DNA of 64,000 nt from Malania oleifera (taxonomy: Eukaryota; Streptophyta; Magnoliopsida; Santalales; Ximeniaceae), in NCBI RefSeq assembly GCF_029873635.1, contig NC_080425.1, positions 39,497,390-39,561,389 of the forward strand. The letters are read 5' to 3'. Shown in pieces: positions 22,060 through 33,353 of this stretch. Position 1 is the stretch's first letter, and every line of letters begins with the position of its first letter. A model generated the notes under the pieces. It did no database searches, was not told the DNA's origin, and saw only the letters and a program-made list of their open reading frames with translations. Made by a program: the position numbers and the translations under genes.

Positions 22060-23902
22060 TGAAAAGTAAGGTGGACTCCCAAGAGAGGGGGGTGAATTGG
22101 GATTTTTTTGTAAAAATTCCTTTTACAAATTCTTTAGTTCGTTTTGGATCCCAATTTAGCTTTATTTTCAGCTGTCACACACCAACACAATAATTAAGAA
22201 ATTCTTTGAACTTTAACCAATCTCAATCACACAAGTATAAATGATTTGCATTGATCAATACTTAATCCAATCAATAAGGTAAACTTGTTTTCACAATAAA
22301 GTAAAACTTTCACCAAGCTTCCAAAATTCATATTTTGATATCAAAAAAGTTACTTGAGCTTAAGTTGGTTAATAAACTTTGATGTTTATCAATGTACTTC
22401 CTTTAATCAAGATTTCCACAATCAACGTACTTTCTTTAATTAAGGTTTCTGCAATAATCAAAGTCAAATTAATTTTCAACAATTAACTAAGCATTCACAC
22501 AATTTTAAGTGTATAAAATTAAAGAGAGTAGAGTAAGGAGAGTGACACCGTATTTTTACAAGGTTCGGTCCAAGACCTACGTCCTTGTCCTAAGCAAACC
22601 GCTGTGAGGATTTTCCTTTCCAACTTTTTTTATTAGGCCAAAGCTATGACCTCTCTAACAACAATTCCCTCTCGTTAGTGCAATGATCCAATCCCCTTAA
22701 CTGTTAACAAATCTCTCTAGCAAGAATCCCCTCTCACTAGTCCAATGATTCAACAACCTGAACCATAAAATAAAATAAAATAAAATAAAATAAAAAAACA
22801 AGATACAATTTGTGTACAATGACACTCTCAAAAGAGTTGATTAGTACAATTGAATGCACAACAGAAAAATTTATCACCGGGTTTTCTTTTAGATTTGAAT
22901 TTCTTAGAATGTGAGCAAGGAATCGTGTGATTTGATCAGCAAGGATTTTAGAAAAAACTTCAGCATAGTGTATGCAGTGAGAGTTAGAAGGGTATGAACA
23001 ATATTGCTTGAATGCTGTTTGCAATGAACAATATTGCTTGAATGCTGTTTGCAATTGATTGATATGTGAAATCCTTTGGTCCCTATGTATTTATAGATGA
23101 AAAAAGCTTCTATTTCGTGTTCCCCAAGTTGCTTTGAGTATTTCCCAAGTTTTTATAAAGTTTGGGGTCCAAGAAATCAAATTTGGAAACTTTTCTTTGC
23201 TGTTTAAATTTGACCATTACGAAGTACAATCGACTGCACTATCAGGGTCAGTCATTCGTGCTTTTAAAAACCAGCAAAATTTTAAATTCAGAATGGGTAC
23301 AGTCGCCCATACTCATAGGGTCAGTCGACTATGTCTATTCTGTGTTCCCAATTTATTTCAGTACAAAAGTATAGCTGCCTGCCAAGACATGGGCAGCCGC
23401 CTAAACTTACCACAACATATGCTTTTTCAAATTCATTTCAAAAAACTTTTGTTAACTTTTATACTTATCATATTGTTTTGAGACTTTTAAAAATATTTTT
23501 CAGGGTTTTTAAAGTGTGGTCTCTAAGTCAATAATGAAACCTAAGAGCTTCAATGCATCCATATCAGCATTAAATGAAGTACTTACATAAGACTCTTTAA
23601 AACTTAAATATTCTAAGCACTAAGTCTTCATGCTTGTCTTTCTTGAGTCCATCTTGTCTTCAAGCTTCAATATGCTTTAAGCTTCATCATATTTTTCTAT
23701 CTTTGTGTCCATTCTTTAAGTATACTTTAAGCTTTCATTTGACCACTTGTCTTTGGAGTATAATCTTTCAACAAAGCTTGTGAGCACTTGGTCTTGAACT
23801 TGTATGCTTGATTCCTGAAACATCGTCACTTAACCAAAATATGCTAAGTTCCCTTAATTTGTTATCATCAAAATAAGATTTGTAAGCCTTGTTATGCCAA
23901 CA
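22060..23902 (-). mobile_element. Sirevirus-like 3' LTR (copy B)
   Basis: The left edge block is ACTCCCAAGAGAGGGGGGTG (from 22074) and the right edge TATGCCAACA (to 23902), followed by a minus-strand purine tract. A GCCTACGTCC-like block lies near 22570. Motifs of the type CAATCGACTGCA lie at 23225-23400. A (TAAAA)n run is at 22766-22795. The left edge is uncertain by about 15 bases because it abuts the TNP2 remnant. It is too different from copy C (33354-35685) to be the partner LTR. Confidence 0.7.
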
Positions 23903-24473
23903 ATCTCTCCATTTTTTATGATGAAAAATAAGGAGCAAAAATTGAGTGAACCTTAATAAGCCCCCCCCCCCCCCCCTTACAATAAGCATACTCTTAACAA
24001 TTTTTAGAAAGTAAGACAATCATTCTTATGATGGTATATCAAATAGTATCAAATTCAATTTCAGATTCCATGTAAGTTCACTTTTCAAGATCTATGGTCA
24101 AATAACAATATGTGTCTCAGTTGTGCCATATTTGTATATCTCAGTTTTATGTTCAAGATCTATGGTCAAACAACAATATGTGTCTCAGATGTACCATATT
24201 TGTATATCTAAGTTTTATATTTTTATGTCTCATTTTTTATAAATAATTCTCCCTCTTTTGATATCAATCAAAAAGAGATAAAGCAATAAGCGTATACAAA
24301 CTAAGACAAAGATTAGAATTAAGCACAAAAACAGAGAATACCATTTATCATATGAAAATCAATAAGTCCAAACATAACATGCTTCAAAGAGGTAAACAAT
24401 AAGAGCAATAAGCAAAAATAAGATACAAAGTTGTTTTTGATGCAAATTCATAATAGTCAAAGAACAAATAGAT
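23903..24473 (-). mobile_element. Sirevirus-like 3' noncoding region (copy B)
   Basis: Begins with a polypurine tract (plus strand ATCTCTCCATTTTTTATGAT) and contains further CT-rich modules (about 23960, a C18-20 run, and 24248, TTCTCCCTCTTTTG). A ~95-bp imperfect direct repeat with TATGTGTCTCAG lies at 24080-24225. No coding signal. Confidence 0.55.
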
Positions 24474-25643
24474 CTAAGCATCTCCAGCATCATCATCAGA
24501 CTCATCACCTTCTCCTTCTTCTTCATCTCCTTCTCCACTTCCATCAGACTCAGCTTTCATTGGAGTTTTTCCACATGAAGAGGAAGTGTTGGTCATATGC
24601 TACTCAATCCGGCTAAGTCTTTGGTCAAGAGAATTATGGTGCATATGAAGAGTGCTATAGTTAGCACACATTTCTATAATAAAATCCATGAATTGCTGAT
24701 GATAAGACGTAAACCATGAAGTTGCATCAAGCAGAGATGCTAGTTGCTGATCATAAGGAGGAGCTGGTTCACCTGCTTGTCTTGGTCATCTTCCACCCTT
24801 TTGAAACCATCCTTGCTCATGTTTTTCATATCCCAATTGTCTAAGAGTTGTGGAAGATAAAATATCATATCGAGTATGTTTGATAAACAACTCAGTGGGA
24901 GAGGTGACATCGAGGTGAGCAAAGAGAAGGTTAAGAACTCAACCATAAGGCAGAGTGATATGACGAGCTTCCAATTGTAAGAGCATCCTATTAAGAATTA
25001 GACTTGATAAATCAAGCTTCTTTTCTTTCAACAAACACCACATAACAAAGCAATCCAAATAGGTCATGTGGTTATGAGAACCACTGTGAGGCAAAATGTT
25101 AAATGTGATAATTTTTTGAAGAATATGTGCTTGGAGGTTCAATTGCTTGTATAGTGGAGGATTGCCAAAGTATACTGGAGCTTTGGTCATAATAAGTGGT
25201 AGGAATTTTTCAAGAGTAAATCCCCGTTCCATAATCGAACACTGCCCAAAATTAGGACACTCAAATTCTCCTCGGTGAATACAGAAAATAGGAGCCAAGG
25301 TTTCTGGAGTAAAGGCTATAGATTTCCCCATTACTTTGGTAGAACTTAGCGACTAGCCTTGAGCTAAATTGGCATAAAAGATTTTAACTAAGTTTGGAAA
25401 AACACCCTTAGCTTGATAAGTAACAAATTGCTTCCATCCAAGGGTCTTAAACATAAGTAATATGGCAAGAAATTCAGTGTTGAAGAAGGTGGTATCCAGA
25501 ATCTTACCTAGGATAGGTTCTGTAGTTCGAAGGTGATTGTGATACCATTGCTTGGCATGAGAAGCAACAAGCCACTTCTCGATGTTGTTGTCATCTTTCC
25601 TTGAAGTAGCACCACGATGTGCAGTGTTTTTCGTTTGTGGCAT
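24474..25643 (-). pseudogene. Envelope-like ORF of Sirevirus-type element, four nonsense codons
   Basis: An ATG at 25643 (MPQTKNTAHRG) opens a frame that stays in register for 389 codons to a TAG at 24474-24476. It is interrupted only by stops at 25353-25355, 24939-24941, 24786-24788 and 24600-24602. It starts with a basic N-terminus. The next part (EKWLVASHAKQWY, TLGWKQF, PNLVKIFYANL) resembles the 'putative plant transposon protein' domain found in the third ORF of Sireviruses. A Gln/acidic C-terminus follows, ending GDESDDDAGDA. Its position between RNase H and the polypurine tract fits that ORF. Its role is unproven even in intact elements; I infer envelope-like only by position and family. 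Confidence 0.65.
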
Positions 25644-25659
25644 TTTGATTTCAAAAGAA

Positions 25660-26005
25660 ATAAATGGTGAAAAATCCTAGAAATCGTGAGGGAAGGATGT
25701 GGGAAGATGATATTCTCGATTTAATCGGTGAATATTGAGTGTAGAGACACTAGAGATCAAAGAGAAGTGAGTACGGATAAGTGAAGAAATAGGTTCACTT
25801 GACTATGGATCTGAAAAGTTAGGATTTCGCGCACTCTCAGTATTTAAACTCTCGTCAGGCAATCGACTGTACTTAAAGTGCAATCGCCTATACTTTATCG
25901 TATTTTAATTTTCCACAAACAGTAGCAGTGCAGTCGACTGTGCTTAGAGGCACAATCGCCTATCCTCACATATCTTTCAAATTTTCTCTTAGCACTCATC
26001 ATGAA
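25660..26005 (-). mobile_element. Spacer between RNase H and envelope-like ORF
   Basis: Noncoding, with CAATCGACTGTACTT-type motifs at 25857-25965 similar to those in the LTRs. It presumably belongs to the same Sirevirus-like element. Confidence 0.45.
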
Positions 26006-26010
26006 TCCTT

Positions 26011-26390
26011 CTAAGCAACTTCCTTACTATGTAATAAGCCAAGCTCTTTTCTTATATATATGAATCTATCTTTCGAAAGAGGTTTAGTAAAGATATCCGC
26101 CCATTGGTCACTTGTATTTACAAATTCAAGTATAATATCTTCTTTTTGCATATGATCTCTTAAAAAATGATGCCTTATGTCTATATGCTTGGTTCTTGAG
26201 CGTGATATAAGATTTTTGGAAATGTTTATCGCACTTGTATTATCACACTTTATAGGAATATCTGGATATTCTAAATTAAAATGTTTTAATTGTTGTTTCA
26301 TATAGAGTGATTATGCACAACAACTACCTACTACTACATACTCAAGCTTTAGCAATAGACAAAGCTTCGAGACACTGACATCGTCCGTGT
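26011..26390 (-). pseudogene. Sirevirus-like RNase H, pol C-terminus
   Basis: The frame 26011-26301 is open to a natural stop and holds IPIKCDNTSAINISKN, TKHIDIRHHFLRDHMQKED and QWADIFTKPLSKDRF, the end of copia Pol. Upstream (26302-26390) the homologous AEAEY/GSCCAQ segment continues with one in-frame TAA and a frameshift. The pol sequence stops at about 26390 and continues into a CACTA transposase N-terminus on the same strand. Rest of pol and gag missing. Confidence 0.8.
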
Positions 26391-26742
26391 CCATTGCAAT
26401 CCCCCATTGCAAGTCACCTAAAATTTTGATCAACCCTTCTGAACATGTATCGCCACCTACTATATTTGCCCCATCGGCTTCGTCTTCATCATCATCGCTC
26501 TGAACTACGTAATCTTCACCATGGGACACCCATGTTGTGTAGCTCCTCTCCATTCCAAAGTTTAGTAGATGCTTATAAACCACATCAATGTGTTTGAATG
26601 TTAAGTTTATGCATTTCTTGTAAGGGCACCTTATTCTACTAGCTTTGTCTACACGAGGACACGCAAACTCCATGAAATCAAATACCCCTTTCACGTATTC
26701 GTCCAAAAACCTACCCCAAACCTTCATCCGACTCTTGTTCAT
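26391..26742 (-). pseudogene. CACTA transposase-associated (N-terminal) domain fragment
   Basis: The minus-strand frame starts at 26742 (MNKSRMKVWGRFLDEYVKG). It continues with FMEFACPRVDKASRIRCPYKKC, a stretch with the paired cysteines and KC/NL of the plant transposase-associated domain. HLLNFGMERSYTTWVSHGED and an acidic DDDEDEADG tract follow. In CACTA transposases this domain precedes TNP2. Here TNP2 is 4.3 kb away on the opposite strand, so the two are from different copies or an inversion separates them. The open frame runs on into copia RNase H sequence, forming a chimeric ORF. Confidence 0.75.
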
Positions 26743-26759
26743 GTTTATTAATTACCCTA

Positions 26760-28438
26760 TAACATGTTCAAGAGAATGGTGTTGATTACATTCTCATAAT
26801 GTGTATGACACATGCATCGTGAATCCTAAAGTCAACCACCTTCCGTCTAAAGGGTACGGACCCTATCCCATTTAGGAATGCTGCATTTACATTACAATCA
26901 ATCGCTCAAAATCCTTCGTCATAGTCATTCTAATTTTCAGCAGCATCTCCACATGGCTCTCCAAGTACACGAGATGAGGGAAGTGAACATGTTGCTAGTT
27001 TTCCATCACTTAAAATTGTCACGACACCCCACTATGCACCTAGAGAACAGAAGTAGAGATGCACTCGAAATATATAATGACAATGAACAAAGCGTGAACG
27101 ATGACAACAATGTAAATACTACTTCTTAAACTTTCCACATTGGACAATTCAAGAATTGTTGAAATACAAACATCACTAATCATAAATGAAACAAATAATT
27201 AACATGTTCAATTGATTATTAGTCTACATAGTATGACTAATAATTAACTGAATTTCAATAATTGATTTGTCTTACATGTATGGTGAGGCATGAATGTATA
27301 GTAACCATTCTTGAATGGGTCTAGGTTTCAATGAACACATGAAATGACAGTAATTAATTTGGTTAAATCTAATTCATATGGCATTGAACACTTGGTCTTA
27401 GTATGTGTGCATGGTTTTAGTTTATATAATGGATGAATTCCATTGAAGGGTTCAATGTTCTAAAGTCAACATAAGAACACTTAATCAGCATGCAACAATC
27501 TAGTGTCAACTAATCAGCAAGCATTTCTAAGTTTGTTCAATTAACCGGCATGAAACATCATAGTCAACTAAGCAACATGCATTTGACAATTTCTACATCA
27601 AGCATGCAAATGCTTTGAACTCAACCAATAAGCAATATCCTAGTGATGTAGGAAATTTATACAAAGCATAAAGATGAAATTCAATTATTCATTTATTCAC
27701 TCATCCTTTTAAAAAATTTATAGGACATCATAATCATTTTAGCACACATTTTAAGGATTGCAGTCATGTATGCGATTTCTAATGAAATTTCAGTAGTATG
27801 CCGCATATAAATAGAACATTTTCCAAACCTACAAATCACAAAAATAATAAAAATACGCTTTATTTGAATCCCTAAGATAGTTAAATTTAGGCTAGCTCAC
27901 TAAGGATGGAACTCAGCTCCCCTATGTGTTCTCATGCATTCAATCCAAACATGCACCAACCTAAGCAACTACCAGCATGCAGTTCACAAGATTCTGCATT
28001 AGCCATGCAGATGGCGTTTAGTTCATGCATGCTATTTAGTATAGCTCAATAATAGTTTATATCAAAATATAAACCATCCATCAAATAAATTCAAGCATTC
28101 AGTACATTATGGATAGTAAGTGTAGTGCTAGTCTCACAAAAGCATATAAGCATAAATAAAGTGAGATTGTGAGTGCATTTAAGTTATAGAACTATGAAAT
28201 TACAAAGGGAGTTACTCCCAAGCAAATAGTAGTTGGTTTGCAGAATGACTTGATCTTGTGATGTCGTGGCGGCAATGACAACAATTTGGATATACTAACA
28301 CAAATTCTCTAGCTAAAGGTTAGTTGATTGTGTTGTTAGGGACTTGAGGGGGCAAATGTGATGTTGATTTATTTTAGATGAATTCAACATTTAGTAATTG
28401 TTTTCTTACTTTTGAAAAACATATGAAACAGAAATGGG
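26760..28438 (-). mobile_element. Noncoding remnant resembling Sirevirus 3' region
   Basis: No coding frame. The part 27770-28200 shares ordered blocks with the Sirevirus-like noncoding region at 47870-49600: an AGTATGCCGCATATAAATAG block followed by ACATTTTCC (about 27791), CTACCAGCATGCA then CCATGCAGATGGCG (about 27970-28014), and a TATGGATAGTAAGT block (about 28107). It is therefore probably the same kind of 3' noncoding sequence. 26760-27700 shows nothing I recognise. Confidence 0.4.
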
Positions 28439-28439
28439 T

Positions 28440-28463
28440 GGGGGGGGGGGGGGGGGGGGGGGG
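28440..28463. repeat. Poly(G) tract, 24 bases
   Basis: Uninterrupted G run, preceded by GGGT. Length in the assembly may be imprecise, as for other C/G homopolymers here. Confidence 0.9.
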
Positions 28464-28609
28464 AATTGCCTATGTTAAAAGTTAAGTTTTTATTATTAAT
28501 AATAAGCTTTTCATAAAAATTCTCAATGCACAATTCATCATTTCATCAAATGTTGCATCAATAAGTATTATCCTACCTGTATTGAGTTAAGTTTCATCTG
28601 CAAGTTTGA

Positions 28610-28830
28610 GTAGGGGTGAACATTCAGTTACTATGGTTAATTAGGTTAATTAATTGGATTAATAAAAAAAAAATTTATTAAAGAATCTTGTTCGCTGAAT
28701 TGAACTGAAATTCCATATTAATCAAGCCCAAAACCAACTAAATTGAGTTTTGGTTAAATCGATTACCCTATTTAATATTTTAATATAATATATATATATA
28801 TATATAAATTTTTTTATTAGTATAGGAAAC
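28610..28830. repeat. AT-rich GGTTAAT/AACCAA repeat (MITE-like)
   Basis: Starts TAGGGGTGAACATTCAGTTA and carries repeated GGTTAATTAG and ACCAACTAAATT motifs, a composition common in degenerate plant miniature transposons. A related unit with TAGGGGTGAGCGTAATTC is at 29740-29930. No terminal inverted repeats could be fixed. Confidence 0.35.
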
Positions 28831-29021
28831 TATATTGAAGAGACAAGGTGGTTAAATGCAATCACATAATCAAGTAACCTGAAGGGTGTCGCACAAATAA
28901 AAGATTACATCAAAATCATAAATAATAATCCTACTATTGACCACAATAAACCAGCGTTTTCTCCTGATTTGGATTGATGAGGATGAATTTTTGAACACTT
29001 GCCTATTCTTATCTTTCCAAA

Positions 29022-29326
29022 CACACACTCACACACCCACGCAGACATATCCACACACACTTAGACCCACACACACACTCACACACCCACGTAGACACAC
29101 CCACACACACACTCACACACGAACGCAGATGCACCCACACACACTCAGACCCACACACACACACACACCCACATAGGCACACCCACACACATTCAGACCC
29201 ACAAACACACACACCCATGTAGGCACACCCACACACACTCAGACCCACAAACACACTCACACACCCATGTAGACACAAACACACACACACACACACACAT
29301 GCACGCACCACGCATGTACACACACA
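29022..29326. repeat. CA-rich minisatellite
   Basis: Higher-order repeats built of CACACACCCACGTAGACACAC and ACACTCAGACCCACA-type units, about 18 to 60 bases long. Both strands give long low-complexity frames, which I treat as non-coding. Confidence 0.9.
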
Positions 29327-29584
29327 GACATGGTCAACCCACACATTGTAGAAGAAGAATAAGAAAAAGATGACGAACCTGCTGGCCAAGCTTCAGAGTT
29401 CGCAAAATGAGGACCGGAGTAGCTCAGATGAGCGGTGACGGCGGGAGGAGCTTCGACGAGCGATGGAGGCCGGACTCAGCTCGGCGAGGAACAAAGGGAG
29501 GGAAAGGAGGGAAAGAAGAGAAGGGAGATTGAAGGTCGCACAAGGAAAAATTAGGAATGTAATCAGAGAATCGGTGATGAATTT

Positions 29585-30130
29585 CAAACCGTCACTAAAA
29601 CTATTAAAACCGTCACTAAAAGTCTTTTATTAGTGACAGTTTGACTATTAGTCACTAATAATGGAATATTAGTGATGGTTTAAGAATCGTCACTAATAGT
29701 CTACCATTTAAAATTGAAATTTAAAATGTTGTACTAATTAGGGGTGAGCGTAATTCAGGGAAACCTGAATTCACCAAATTAAGTGACTAATTTCGGTCAT
29801 CAATTCGGTTTGGTCAATAAATAGGGTCGATTCGATTCAATTACAATTTTACCAACTTTTGGTTCATCGGTTATTGGTTCAGTTAATATAAATTTTAATT
29901 TGGTTGGCCAAATTAATGGAATTAATAATTAATTACAAATTGAGTTTATAAAATAAAGCTACTTTGAAATGTTATGATAACCATTTAGTCATTAATTTAT
30001 ATTTTACTAATTTTTTAAATAAAATTGACATATCTGCATGCATTAGCTGCTTAATTAAGCTAAATGATTAGTGACGGTTCTAAAAACCATCACTGATATA
30101 AAGACTATCAGTGACGATTTTTCTTCCTAG
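29585..30130. mobile_element. CACTA-type subterminal repeat array 1
   Basis: Multiple copies of TTAGTGACGGTTT and AAACCGTCACTAA in both orientations, with a nested AT-rich insertion at about 29735-30050. The right edge TTTTTCTTCCTAGAC at 30118-30132 looks like a mutated CACTA terminus (expected TTTTCTTGTAGTG). GC-rich sequence at 29395-29480, rich in CGGCGG/GAGC, lies on the inner side. Confidence 0.5.
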
Positions 30131-30174
30131 ACAATATATATCAGCAACTGCAACAATGATAGTCTTATACCGGC

Positions 30175-31467
30175 CCATCTGAATTGTAATAATCTTTACA
30201 AGCAACCCACCCATGCATGCACCGATATGGCTGCTGCATAAGCAAAATCTCATTCTGGCTTAAATGCGGCCAATGTGGACCTCAAATTCATCCACTCAGA
30301 TAGCTATTGGTAATCTATGTATACGCCTGGTTCCCTATCAATGACAGATCTTCCATTTTTTTTCGTCCACTATGTTAAGAACAATCTCAGTCCATGACTA
30401 GACATATAGATCTTTCCTTCAGATTTGAAAGAGGTTACTTTTATTAGGAAAAGTGAGAGAGAAGACCTTTAGGACCTGATTCATTGAAGAAGCTAAAAAT
30501 GAGTAATGCTTCCACGTGTGAATCCTTTGCACATTAACACTACAAAGTATGTCTCAAAGAAACTACAAATTAAAATCTTCCGCAGATGATGAAAGTGGGA
30601 CTTCCTAATTTGGGGAAAACCTATATAATGTGATGTGTAAGGGGTCTGGTCCCATTAAACGTAGGACATGTTCTTTTTCTTGTAGTTTATCTTCAACTCA
30701 TCCATATTCTCAATTGTGGTGTCAAGTTTTTCTTACTAGCCGGACAATATCAACAACTTTTTTTATTTGTCCACTGCTACGAAGATAGCCTATTAGCTTA
30801 CTAGCCCTACTGAATTGTAATCATCTTTACGAGGAACCCACCAATATATGCATAGACATTTGAACAAAAGCGTGTTGCTTCTCTTTCGTGCATCCCATTG
30901 CTTTTACTTTATGTGATGAACAACTTCAAAGGATCTCTCAAATTAACTCTATTACATTTAAGAAATCAATCCAATCATTTCAAAACTTCACCACACCTAC
31001 CTTGGTTTGTACACAGTCATTCGAAAAGGTATGAACTTGAAAAGGTTTAAATTTAGAGAATATTTTCAACCAATTTTCACTATATATCAATGACAGATCT
31101 TCCATTTTTTTTTTCATCCACTATGTTAAGAACAATCCCAATCCATGTCCAGACATATAGATCTTTCCTTCAAATTTGAAAGAGGTTGCTTCTTTTAGGA
31201 AAAGTGAGAGAAGACCTTCAGGACTTGATTCATTGAAGAAGCTAAAAATGAGGAATGCTTCTACGCATGAAGCCTTTGCACATTAACACTACAAAGTCTA
31301 TCTCAAAGAAGCTACAAATTAAAATCTTCCACAAATGATGAAAGTGGGACTTTCTAATTGGGAGAAAGCTATATAGTATGATGTGTAAGGGGTCCGGTCC
31401 CATTAAACCTAGGACATGATCTTCTCATTGTATTTTATCTTCAACTCATCCAAATTCTCATTTGTGG
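30175..31467 (+). repeat. Imperfect tandem duplication (~0.65-0.75 kb units)
   Basis: Copy 1 (about 30175-30723) and copy 2 (about 30808-31467) share a TGAATTGTAATMATCTTTAC block. They also share a ~385-bp stretch starting TCAATGACAGATCTTCCATT, at 30338 and 31085. Identity by eye is about 90 percent. A ~110-bp indel separates the two shared blocks. No coding frame is conserved between copies. Confidence 0.85.
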
Positions 31468-31619
31468 TGCATCTTGGCAACTTAGGTGACCTAGAACACT
31501 AAGGGTCGGGGCAAGCATATAAGTTTTTCTGGCATGACAATCGAGGTGATTCCTTGGCCATCTATGTCTTAGTGGGAAGGCCTAGCTTTTAGGTTTGGAT
31601 TATCTATAAGCTAATCTAC

Positions 31620-32357
31620 TTGTTTTCTCGGCCAATAAATGTATTATTAGTGGCGGGACTAATATGCGACTATTAGTGATGGTTTAATAAATTCGTCGCT
31701 AATAGTACTATTAGTGATGGTTTTAACAAATAGTCACTAATAATAGACTATTAGTGACAATTCTTTTAAACCGTCACTAATCTTGTAAAAGAAATTGTGT
31801 TTATAATTTTTAAATAAAAAACATTATTACTGATGGTTTAATAAACCTGTCGCTAATAAGTTATTATTAGTGATGGTTCACCAAACCGTCACTAATATAG
31901 TTAAATAATTTTTTTATATTTTTTTAATAAAATTAGTGACGATTTAACAAATTTGTCACTGATAATGGACTATTAGTGATGATTTTTACACGCCATGACT
32001 AATATAATACTATTAGTGATGGTTAAATAACCGTCACTAATATATCATTTTAGTGATGCCTTTAATTCCTCACTAATACCCCAAGAAACTTCGCTAATAT
32101 TTTTCTGGATTAGTTTCCGCGCAAAAAGTAGTTTCCCGCAATGGTTGGGGCGGGAGAGTTGGTTTTTAGTGACACAAGTAGTAGTGGCGGTTTTAGTTTC
32201 ATCACTAAAAGTATATTATTAGTGATGGCTTCAATAACCACTTCTAATTGCACTAGTAGTGACGGATTTTAAAAACCGTTAGTAATATGTCACTTTTAGT
32301 GACGAAATTGGAACTGTCACTAATACTTTCGTCACTAAAAATCAGTTTTTTGTAATG
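31620..32357 (-). mobile_element. CACTA-type subterminal repeat array 2 with terminus
   Basis: At least fifteen TAGTGACGGTTT/AACCGTCACTAA units in both orientations. The outer edge on the minus strand reads CATTACAAAAAACTGATTTT then TAGTGACG, one substitution from the CACTA start expected of En/Spm elements. It lies directly inside Sirevirus-like gag sequence, so the transposon inserted into that gag. The opposite terminus was not found. Confidence 0.6.
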
Positions 32358-33299
32358 TAAATCTATTTTTTCTTGATGAAGCATGACAATGGGTTTTATA
32401 CGACGAGTCTAAATCCTTTTTGAAAAGATTTATCTTTTTAACTCCTAAGAATTTATCATGATTGTTCCTTTCTTTTTTGGATTTAGCTGTAATCCTAGAA
32501 CAACCATCCATTTCTCCCTCCAAGCAGGTAATTTTCAAGAATTTCTTAATCTTTTTCTTTTTTAGGATAACATGATAATCTTTTAATTCATCTAATTGTT
32601 TAGCTATCCTTTTATTCTCATTTTTCAAACACATTTTCCTTTTAGACATCCTAACTAGAAATTTATGCATTTTAAATGAAGCTTTTTCTAGTTCTTTGTT
32701 AAAGGGCATACCTTTATCATTAAACTCCTTCCATGATTCATCACAAGATTTATTATAATAACTATCATATGAATCATTGCAAGAATCATTAACAATATTA
32801 TCACTAGATTCAACAAATGATTCAACACATGATATATCGTAGGGTTCAACATAAGAATCACATGAATCAGTAAATGGGGTAAAGGGGTATACAAGTACCT
32901 CATTATCAGTCAACGCCATTAACCCATGATTTACCTCTTCTTGACCATTTAAGGTTGAAAAATTTGGAGTAGTAGACTTCTTTTCTTTGGTACCTCCATA
33001 CCTCCTATCGAGCTCTTCCCAAATCTCTCTCGCACATTTACATGTCATGATTTCACGAAAATTATTAAATCTAAAGCACAATATAATATATCCGTGGCAT
33101 TATGATTAATCAAATTAAAATAATTTTCATCTATTTGCGCACCACTTCCTTTAGCAGTCATTTTCCAAACCCTCCAATCCATAGATTTTACAAAAACACT
33201 CATTCTTTGTTTCCAGGTGGTGAAATTGTCACCTCAAAATATAGGAGGCCTGAAACATGATTGTCCCTCACCGTATGGAGATACACCATTTTGATCCAT
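32358..33299 (-). pseudogene. Sirevirus-like gag (copy C), truncated
   Basis: A start near 33299 (MDQNGVSPYGEG) lies just after the primer-binding site of the LTR at 33354. Then come FTTWKQRMSVFV, a TDILYCAL segment and CKCAREIWEELDRRYGG, the copia gag (UBN2-type) core. A Lys-rich coiled region with a KENKRIAKQLDELK-like heptad pattern follows. There is an in-frame TGA after PPIF and a frameshift near 33075. The frame ends at the CACTA terminus. No zinc knuckle, protease or pol follow on this side. Confidence 0.7.
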
Positions 33300-33329
33300 T
33301 GCAATCTTTAACATAAGTGGTTAAGCTTT

Positions 33330-33353
33330 TTGCAATGAGTCTCTGATACTAAT
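33330..33353 (-). other. Degenerate primer-binding site (Met type)
   Basis: The minus strand reads TTAGTATCAGAGACTC directly after the LTR end, a mutated form of TGGTATCAGAGC. Confidence 0.6.

Noticed and set aside
20885..26742. TNP2 (+) and transposase-associated domain (-) as one CACTA transposase gene split by a copia insertion
   Set aside because: They are on opposite strands and in the wrong order; an inversion or two elements would be needed.
28937..29389. Long open frames on both strands through the CA-rich repeat
   Set aside because: His/Thr/Pro- or Cys/Val-repeats simply read out the minisatellite; no start context or domain.
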